DNA from: an uncultured Christensenella sp.
Lineage (GTDB): Bacteria; Bacillota; Clostridia; Christensenellales; UBA1750
DNA length: 36,646 nucleotides
Direction of reading: 5' to 3'
Assembly (NCBI GenBank): GCA_905193155.1
Contig: CAJJNQ010000025.1
Location: 1-36,646, forward strand
Shown piece by piece: positions 31,473 through 36,646 of this stretch. The notes below the pieces were generated by a model. It was not told where the DNA came from, made no database searches, and saw nothing but the letters and a program-made list of their open reading frames with translations. The position numbers were made by a program, and so were the translations under genes. Numbering within the stretch: position 1 is the first letter of the stretch; each line of letters opens with the position of its first letter.

Positions 31473-32291
31473 ATGCAACCGATCAAACTGATTGCCATAG
31501 ATCTGGACGGAACGCTGCTCAATGAGAAAAAGGAAATCTCCGAGTATAGTCTCTCCGTTCTGCGCCGTGCGGTGGAAGCGGGAGTTTACATCACCGTGGC
31601 CAGCGGCCGGCGCTATTCGGACGTGATGGATTTTTCCGAAGCCATCGCGCCCGGCCAGCCCGTCATCTGCGCAAACGGCGCGATGGCCTGTCTGAACGAT
31701 CCCTACGAATGCGTTTACTGCGAATGCCTGCCCAAGGCGCGTCTGCGCAGTGTGGTGGAGCTTCTCGAAAAAGAGAAATGTTATTACCACGTCTACTGCG
31801 ACGACGGCAGCGTGATGGAGAGCCGCACCGCCAACCCCGGCCTCAAGCGCAAGCTCAACTGCTACGATTATCAGGGCGAAGTGCTCACGGGCGACGAGAT
31901 GCCAAAATACGTTGGCGACGGCGCGCTGAAGGTCGTCACCTTCATTCCCGATCGCGATAAGGTTGCGCGCGTGCGCAGCGCGATGGAGAAAATCGACGGC
32001 CTGGAGATCAATTCCTCCTGGTGGGATAATCTCGAAATGCTGGAAGCAGGCGTCCACAAGGGCGCGGCCGTGCGCGCGCTGGCGGAGCGCCTGAACCTGC
32101 CCATGGAGCAGGTCATGGCCATCGGCGACAACGAAAACGATCTTTCCATGTTCGAGGTTGCGGGGCTTTCCGTCGCGATGGGCAACGGCACAGACCGCGC
32201 CAAGGAATCAGCCGATTGGGTGACGCTGACCAACGAAGAGGACGGCGTGGCGCACGCCATTGAAAAGGCCGTTTTCGGCAAGGAGGAATGA
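31473..32291 (+). CDS. Cof-type HAD-IIB family phosphatase
   Basis: 272 residues. Motif I is AIDLDGTLL (Asp10 nucleophile, Asp12), motif II is VASGRRY, the Lys is in AGVHKGAAVRAL, and motif IV is MAIGDNENDLSMF. The cap region between (about 85-190) is the C2B type. Members dephosphorylate sugar phosphates, pyridoxal phosphate or FMN; this one is not assignable. Its stop lies just before the DUF362 start, and the AAGGAGG of the next gene is in its last codons, so the two are coupled. Confidence 0.93.
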   Translation: MQPIKLIAIDLDGTLLNEKKEISEYSLSVLRRAVEAGVYITVASGRRYSDVMDFSEAIAPGQPVICANGAMACLNDPYECVYCECLPKARLRSVVELLEKEKCYYHVYCDDGSVMESRTANPGLKRKLNCYDYQGEVLTGDEMPKYVGDGALKVVTFIPDRDKVARVRSAMEKIDGLEINSSWWDNLEMLEAGVHKGAAVRALAERLNLPMEQVMAIGDNENDLSMFEVAGLSVAMGNGTDRAKESADWVTLTNEEDGVAHAIEKAVFGKEE

Positions 32292-32293
32292 GC

Positions 32294-33400
32294 ATGGCGT
32301 CCGTTGTGCTCTCCCGGTGCGAAAAATACGATGCAAAGCGCATTGAGACGCTGCTCGAAAACGCGCTGAAGCAGCTGTCGGAAATTCCGCAGCTTCATCC
32401 CGGCGCGAATGTACTGGTCAAGCCGAACCTGCTGATGAAGCGCGATCCCGACCGGCACACCACGACGCACCCCGCCGTAGTCGAAGCCGTGGTGCGCGTG
32501 CTTCAGGCGCGCGGCTGTGAGGTCACGCTGGCCGATAGTCCCGGCGGGCCGTTTACCGAAGGGATGCTGCCGGGGCTCTATGCCTTGACCGGCATGAAGG
32601 AGGTTGCCGAGCGCACCGGCGCAAAGCTGAATTTCTCTATTGAGGGCGCGGAAGTCGAAGTGCCCGACCCCATCAGGAGCCATATGCTCACCGTGATGCG
32701 CTGCGCGGCGGAAGCCGACTGCATCGTGAGCGTGGGCAAGATCAAAACCCACGGGCTGACCGCCTATACCGGCGCGGTCAAAAACCTCTTCGGGCTGGTG
32801 CCTGGGATGCTCAAGATCGATTACCACGCACGCTATTCGGACATCGACGATTTCAGCGACGGCGTGCTCGACATTGTAAAATGGGCCAGGCCCTGTCTCT
32901 CGGTGCTGGACGGCATCGTGGGCATGGAGGGGCAGGGGCCTTCCGGCGGAAGTCCTCGCGCCATTGGTGCACTGGTGGTGTCCGATAATCCTCACGCCGC
33001 AGATGTTGTCGGTGCGGCACTGATCGGTTTGGAGCCAGAACAGGTTTCTACTTTGCGCGCCGCCGCACGGCATGGCCTTCTGCCTGTGCCGCAAGTGCTG
33101 GGTGAAGAGGTGGATTCCCTCGCCGTGCCGGACTTTGTTAAGGCAGCCGTCGAAGGCAAGGCGCTTCTCGTCAATCCGGCGTTTTCGCGTCTGGTGCGCT
33201 CGCATCCGTATCTCCACCGCAAAAAATGCGTGGGCTGCGGCGTATGCCAACGCTCCTGCCCCGGAAAGGCCATTGATATCCGGGATAAAATTCCGCATTT
33301 CGATTATAAAAAATGTATTCGCTGCTACTGCTGTCAGGAGCTCTGCCCCCAGACAGCCATTGACGTTTGGCGTCCCTTTTTCCTAAAATGGCTGCAATAG
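32294..33400 (+). CDS. DUF362 domain protein with C-terminal 2x[4Fe-4S] ferredoxin domain
   Basis: 368 residues from the ATG at 32294, with AGGAGG 7 bases upstream; an in-frame ATG at 32288 is too close. The N-terminal DUF362 domain (about 1-295) has VLVKPNLLMKRDP, TTHPAVVEAV, LADSPGG, KIKTHGLTAYTGAVKNLFGLVPG and DGIVGMEGQGP. The ferredoxin domain (about 310-360) has CVGCGVCQRSCPG and CIRCYCCQELCPQ, both complete 4Fe-4S sets, though Tyr and Cys replace the usual residues in the second. No signal peptide, so it acts in the cytoplasm. DUF362-ferredoxin proteins are widespread in Clostridia but their reaction is unknown; an electron-transfer or activase role is inferred. It begins the run of genes reaching NptA. 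Confidence 0.9.
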   Translation: MASVVLSRCEKYDAKRIETLLENALKQLSEIPQLHPGANVLVKPNLLMKRDPDRHTTTHPAVVEAVVRVLQARGCEVTLADSPGGPFTEGMLPGLYALTGMKEVAERTGAKLNFSIEGAEVEVPDPIRSHMLTVMRCAAEADCIVSVGKIKTHGLTAYTGAVKNLFGLVPGMLKIDYHARYSDIDDFSDGVLDIVKWARPCLSVLDGIVGMEGQGPSGGSPRAIGALVVSDNPHAADVVGAALIGLEPEQVSTLRAAARHGLLPVPQVLGEEVDSLAVPDFVKAAVEGKALLVNPAFSRLVRSHPYLHRKKCVGCGVCQRSCPGKAIDIRDKIPHFDYKKCIRCYCCQELCPQTAIDVWRPFFLKWLQ

Positions 33401-33421
33401 CGAAAAAAGGAGGAGACACTC

Positions 33422-33799
33422 ATGCTTTGTAAAAACTGTGGCGCGCCTCTTGCCGACGGCGACGCGCTCTGCCCGCAGTGCGGTCAAGCGCAGCTCGCCT
33501 CCCCCGCTCTCTTGAAGGATCATCGCACCGCCAATATTGTGCTGCTCGTCGTCAGCATTCTGACCTGCGGCTTTATTTCCGCCGATGCAGTGCTGGCGCT
33601 GCTGGGCATTGTGTTTGCCAGTCAGGCGCGCAAGCACAGTGAGGCCGGCCGCACTGCGTTTGCTCAGGACAAAGCGGATACCGCGCGCTGGATGGCGATC
33701 TGCTCCGGCATCACGATGGGCGTTCGCGTGCTGTTCGCAATTGGTTACGTCATTTTTATGGTTATTTACGGCGTTTCCATGCTTCTCGACATCAAATAG
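33422..33799 (+). CDS. Zinc-ribbon, dispanin (CD225)-like membrane protein 1
   Basis: 125 residues, with AGGAGG 8 bases upstream. An N-terminal zinc ribbon (CKNCGAPL, then CPQCGQ; two CxxC pairs) is followed by two hydrophobic segments (about 38-65, 92-120) with LLGIVFASQARKHSEAGRTAFAQDKADTARWM between. The AxxxG...A...A pattern with KADTAR in the middle is that of the CD225/dispanin domain. Unlike its neighbour it has no long linker. The zinc ribbon is on the cytoplasmic side if the fold follows dispanins. It is the first of a tandem pair, 21 bases after the DUF362 gene. Confidence 0.75.
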   Translation: MLCKNCGAPLADGDALCPQCGQAQLASPALLKDHRTANIVLLVVSILTCGFISADAVLALLGIVFASQARKHSEAGRTAFAQDKADTARWMAICSGITMGVRVLFAIGYVIFMVIYGVSMLLDIK

Positions 33800-33828
33800 A
33801 CTATTTTGATCCAAGGAGGTCATGACCT

Positions 33829-34428
33829 ATGTTCTGCCCCAACTGCGGTACCAAACTGGAAGACGGAGCCGTCTTCTGCACCTCCTGCGGCGTGCGCATC
33901 GCCCAGGATACCCCCACTCCTGTTCAGCCTGAGCAACCTGCGGATTCCGCACAGCAGCCCCTCCAGTCCGAAGCGCCCGTCCAACAGCCTGCTCCGGCAG
34001 AACAGCCCGATATCTGGCACCAGGCTGCAAACGATGCACCTCAGGACACCTGGCAGCAGCCCGCGCAGGATCAGCAGCCGCCCTTTGAGCAGCCCATCGT
34101 CACCAACACCGTGCCCGGCGGTGCTGCGCCCAAGGATTACCTGGTGGTCAACATTGTGCTGACGGTGCTCTGCTTCCTGTGCTGCAGCTGCATCAACTTC
34201 TTCGGTCTCATCACCGGCATTATCGGTATCGTGTCCTCTTCTCAGGTGCGCAAGGCGGTTGCCGCAGGCGACCTTGCCCTGGCCGATCAGAAGAGCCGCA
34301 CCGCCAAGGCCATGATGATCGCCACGGCCGTCATCTTCGGTCTTGCCGTCATCATGTCCATCATTCTGGTTGCCACCGGCGCTCTTCAGGGCGCAATGGA
34401 TGAGCTGGTTTACGGCAGCTGGTATTAA
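33829..34428 (+). CDS. Zinc-ribbon, dispanin (CD225)-like membrane protein 2 with Pro/Gln linker
   Basis: 199 residues, with AAGGAGG 9 bases upstream. Domains: zinc ribbon (CPNCGTKL, CTSCGVRI; residues 3-24), a Pro/Gln/Ala-rich disordered linker (about 25-95), then a CD225-like unit: YLVVNIVLTVLCFLCCSCINFFGLITGIIGI, SSQVRKAVAAGDLALADQKSRTAKAM, IATAVIFGLAVIMSIIL. The GDLALADQKSRTAK segment is the typical middle loop. The Cys cluster (CFLCCSC) in the first helix is notable: dispanin/IFITM Cys residues can be lipid-modified in eukaryotes. A paralogue of the previous gene by domain order. Bacterial roles are unknown. Confidence 0.78.
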   Translation: MFCPNCGTKLEDGAVFCTSCGVRIAQDTPTPVQPEQPADSAQQPLQSEAPVQQPAPAEQPDIWHQAANDAPQDTWQQPAQDQQPPFEQPIVTNTVPGGAAPKDYLVVNIVLTVLCFLCCSCINFFGLITGIIGIVSSSQVRKAVAAGDLALADQKSRTAKAMMIATAVIFGLAVIMSIILVATGALQGAMDELVYGSWY

Positions 34429-34437
34429 TCTGCCGCT

Positions 34438-34851
34438 ATGCAGCCCGAATCCGAAAAGAAATCCTTTTTCCGCCGCCATGGCATGACGTTCTTCGCCTGG
34501 TCGCTGGTGGCGGCGGTTGCGGGATTTTCGATCTACGTCTACTTTCACAGTCCGTTTGAAAGCCGCGTGACGTTTTGTCTGTTTCATTCGCTGACGGGGC
34601 TGGACTGCCCCGGCTGTGGCATGACGCGCGCTGCCTACCTGCTGATGCATGGTCACCCCATCGCGGCGCTGCGGCAGAATCCCTTTATTCTCGTGGTTTT
34701 GATGGCGGGCTATATGGGGATTGCCGAGCTGTCGCCCTATCTTTTCGGCCGACAGCTCAAACAGATCGTGCTGCCCTCCTGGCTGCTGATTGCGCTGGGC
34801 GCGCTGCTGATCGTCTTTTGCATCGCGCGAAACATCGGAAAATTTTTGTGA
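34438..34851 (+). CDS. DUF2752 membrane protein
   Basis: 137 residues. The hallmark is GLDCPGCGMTRAAYLLMHG, the conserved CPxCGxTR motif of DUF2752, between helix 1 (about 17-38) and a second and third helix (about 80-102, 112-132). The start ATG at 34438 has no clear ribosome site and lies 9 bases after the previous stop, so translation is probably coupled. DUF2752 proteins have no known function. Here the gene directly follows the dispanin-like pair. Confidence 0.85.
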   Translation: MQPESEKKSFFRRHGMTFFAWSLVAAVAGFSIYVYFHSPFESRVTFCLFHSLTGLDCPGCGMTRAAYLLMHGHPIAALRQNPFILVVLMAGYMGIAELSPYLFGRQLKQIVLPSWLLIALGALLIVFCIARNIGKFL

Positions 34852-34935
34852 CATTTTTTCTTCCAGGGGGGAGTTTGGGCTTTTTGCAGCTCTTTTCCTG
34901 CCCGCAGACCTTTCACAAAGGAGATGTTCCTCCCC

Positions 34936-35430
34936 TTGCATATCGTATTGGTTGAGCCGGAAATCCCGCAGAACACCGGCAACATCGCGCGCACCTGCGC
35001 CGCAACGCACTCCACGCTGCATCTGGTCCACCCGCTGGGCTTTTCCATCGACGAAAAGCAGGTCAAGCGCGCGGGACTGGATTACTGGCACCTGGTCACG
35101 ATTGAGGAACACCCTTCCTTTGCCCAACTGATGGAAGAGTACCCCGACGCCGAATTCTTCTATTCAACCACCAAAGCGCCCCGAAGCTATACGCAGGTGC
35201 ATTTCCCGCCCAATGCCTTCCTGGTGTTCGGCAAGGAAACGCGCGGCCTGCCGGAAGAGCTGCTGCACGATCATTACGACCGCTGCATCCGCATCCCGAT
35301 GGTAGAAGGCGCCCGATCCCTGAACCTGGCTAACTCGGTTGCTGTTGTGCTGTATGAAGCGCTGCGGCAGAATGATTTTGAAAGTCTGAACCGCTGCGGC
35401 CACCTGACGCAGTACGAAACCGAATCATAA
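34936..35430 (+). CDS. trmL: tRNA (cytidine(34)-2'-O)-methyltransferase TrmL
   Basis: SPOUT-class methyltransferase that 2'-O-methylates the wobble base of certain tRNA-Leu. 164 residues from a TTG at 34936, giving MHIVLVEPEIPQNTGN, the usual family beginning; AAAGGAG is 12 bases upstream, while an ATG at 34924 abuts it and is less likely. Motifs are EPEIPQNTGNIARTC, LVFGKETRGLP (SAM-binding knot) and ARSLNLANSVAVVLYEALRQ. The knot is complete. It lies downstream of the DUF2752 gene and 12 bases upstream of the Na/Pi cotransporter gene. Confidence 0.93.
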   Translation: MHIVLVEPEIPQNTGNIARTCAATHSTLHLVHPLGFSIDEKQVKRAGLDYWHLVTIEEHPSFAQLMEEYPDAEFFYSTTKAPRSYTQVHFPPNAFLVFGKETRGLPEELLHDHYDRCIRIPMVEGARSLNLANSVAVVLYEALRQNDFESLNRCGHLTQYETES

Positions 35431-35442
35431 GGAGAGAATAAG

Positions 35443-36646
35443 ATGACGTGGCAAGATTTCTTCATGCTGGGCGGCGGACTGGGTCTGTTCCTGTTCGGCA
35501 TGAAAATGATGGGCGACGAATTGGAGCGCGCCGCCGGTAACAGTTTGAGACATCTGCTGGAGGTGCTGACCCGCAACCGCCTGCTCGGACTGCTTGTAGG
35601 TATGCTCTTTACGATGCTGGTGCAGTCCTCCTCGGCCACGACCGTCATGGTCGTCGGCTTCGTCAACGCGGGGCTGATGGATATTTATCAGGCGGCAGGC
35701 GTCATTTTCGGCGCAAACGTCGGCACCACCATCACCGCCCAGCTGATCGCCTTCAAGCTTTCGGATATCGCTCCGGCGTTCCTGCTGATCGGCGTATTGA
35801 TGTATTCCTTCAGCAAAAAACTGATGGTTCGCCAGATCGGCGGCGTCATCGCCGGTTTCGGCATTCTCTTTGTCGGCCTGGATATGATGGGCGATTCGAT
35901 GTCCAAGCTGCGCGACATGCCGGAAGTTGCCAATTTCCTTGCCACCTTCGGCCGCGTGCCGATCCTGGGCGTGCTGGCCGGTCTGCTGATAACGGTTGTC
36001 ATTCAGTCCTCCTCCGCTTCCGTCGGTATTCTTCAGCTGATGGCTGCGCAGGGCCTGATCGGTTTGGATGCCGCCATCTTTATCGTCATGGGTCAGAACA
36101 TCGGCACCACCGTCACCGCGATGCTCGCCTCCATCGGCAGCAGCAAGGCCGCCCGCCGCACCGCGCTGATGCACCTGCTGATCAAAATCCTCAACGCCAT
36201 CGTCTTCTTTATCATGGTTTCCTTCCTCCCCATTACCGAATGGGTGGAAATGCTCACCCCGAACGATCCCATGCGTCAAATCGCCAACGCGCACATGATC
36301 TTCAACATCGTCGGCGTGATCTGCTTCTTCCCCTTCACCAATCAGTTGGTCAAGTTGGTCGAACTCATCATCCCCGGCGAGGACAATTCCATCGTGGCGC
36401 ACCGGCTGCAATTCCTCAATGATTCCTCTCTGAAAACGCCGCCTGCCGCGCTGGCACAGGCCATTAAGGAAATCCACCGCATGCAGGGCTTGGCCAACCA
36501 GAACATTCAGGTGGCCATTGATCTGTTCGTCAAGGGCAAGGCGGACGATTCCTCCTGCACCGATTTGGAGGATCGTGAAGCCCTCATCAACTATCTCAAC
36601 CACGAGATCACCAAATATCTCGTGCTCATCAACCAGACCGAGCTTT
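35443..36646 (+). CDS. Na/Pi cotransporter family protein (3' end outside the window)
   Basis: 401 codons are visible. GGAGAG lies upstream of the ATG at 35443. The start MTWQDFFMLGGGLGLFLFG leads to a repeated PF02690 unit: VQSSSATTVMVVGFVN near 63 and IQSSSASVGILQLMA near 187, each with the QSSS motif that lines the transport path, and FGANVGTTITAQ/MGQNIGTTVTAM after them. A C-terminal PhoU-like helical region begins near residue 325 (ALAQAIKEIHRMQGL) and is cut by the window end. Such proteins move phosphate or other anions with Na+. Last gene of the run from 31473, so possibly co-transcribed. Confidence 0.9.
   Translation, partial: MTWQDFFMLGGGLGLFLFGMKMMGDELERAAGNSLRHLLEVLTRNRLLGLLVGMLFTMLVQSSSATTVMVVGFVNAGLMDIYQAAGVIFGANVGTTITAQLIAFKLSDIAPAFLLIGVLMYSFSKKLMVRQIGGVIAGFGILFVGLDMMGDSMSKLRDMPEVANFLATFGRVPILGVLAGLLITVVIQSSSASVGILQLMAAQGLIGLDAAIFIVMGQNIGTTVTAMLASIGSSKAARRTALMHLLIKILNAIVFFIMVSFLPITEWVEMLTPNDPMRQIANAHMIFNIVGVICFFPFTNQLVKLVELIIPGEDNSIVAHRLQFLNDSSLKTPPAALAQAIKEIHRMQGLANQNIQVAIDLFVKGKADDSSCTDLEDREALINYLNHEITKYLVLINQTEL

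Noticed and set aside
33817..33828. Perfect palindrome AGGTCATGACCT overlapping the ribosome site of the second dispanin-like gene
   Set aside because: Only 12 bp, giving at most a 4-bp stem in RNA; probably chance, with too little evidence for an operator.
1..36646. Search for tRNA genes, rRNA, CRISPR arrays and a replication origin
   Set aside because: Read by eye, no cloverleaf, no regularly spaced repeats and no DnaA-box cluster were seen. A tRNAscan or CRISPR search would be decisive, but none was run.

Overview
The window looks like part of a chromosome from a moderately GC-rich member of the Bacillota, class Clostridia (probably an uncultured gut lineage). The support is the gene set: WhiA, RapZ, a Crh-like HPr, ZapA, YqeG, MurB, EF-P, a CD1247-type zinc-ribbon protein, a T-box leader in front of pheST, strong GGAGG ribosome sites, and TTG/GTG starts. 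No rRNA, tRNA, CRISPR array or prophage was seen. Most of the window is core genome; the left edge is a clipped IS3-type insertion sequence next to a ruined LysR gene.

Layout. 1-471: IS end and regulator relic. 472-5327 (minus): dnaE, a small protein and pfkA. 5589-9467 (plus): a three-gene operon of MacB/LolD-type ATPase, a 604-residue anchored surface protein and an FtsX/MacB-type permease, closed by a perfect 20-bp hairpin terminator. 9671-11071 (minus): an enolase-superfamily dehydratase/racemase. 11184-15360 (minus): murB, a frameshifted small gene, rapZ, whiA, crh-like and an alpha/beta hydrolase. 15416-16459: an orphan binding-protein-like gene. 16572-20669 (minus): T-box, pheS, pheT, zapA. 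20831-22009 (plus): an MFS carrier. 22066-23648 (minus): deoC and a ribokinase-family gene that may be a deoxyribokinase. 23786-27488 (minus): an atypical response regulator, yqeG and an endonuclease IV-like TIM barrel, then efp from its own promoter, then a CD1247-type gene broken by a 23-bp tandem duplication. 27757-28956 (plus): prs. 29013-30760 (minus): a membrane protein and a lipoprotein. 30967-36646 (plus): a small unknown gene, then a co-directional run of Cof-type HAD phosphatase, DUF362-ferredoxin protein, two zinc-ribbon/dispanin-like membrane proteins, a DUF2752 protein, trmL and a Na/Pi cotransporter cut by the window end.

How the genes work together. Several units are standard: pheST under Phe-tRNA control, and the murB-rapZ-whiA-crh envelope/carbon-control cluster, which here lacks yvcK. 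The HPr paralogue keeps Ser46 but has Asp at position 15, so it should be regulatory rather than a PTS phosphocarrier. deoC and its partner kinase could turn 2-deoxyribose into glyceraldehyde 3-phosphate and acetaldehyde. The least explained parts are the ABC/surface-protein triad, whose N-terminal ectodomain has much lower GC than the rest of the gene, and the tandem zinc-ribbon/dispanin plus DUF2752 block.
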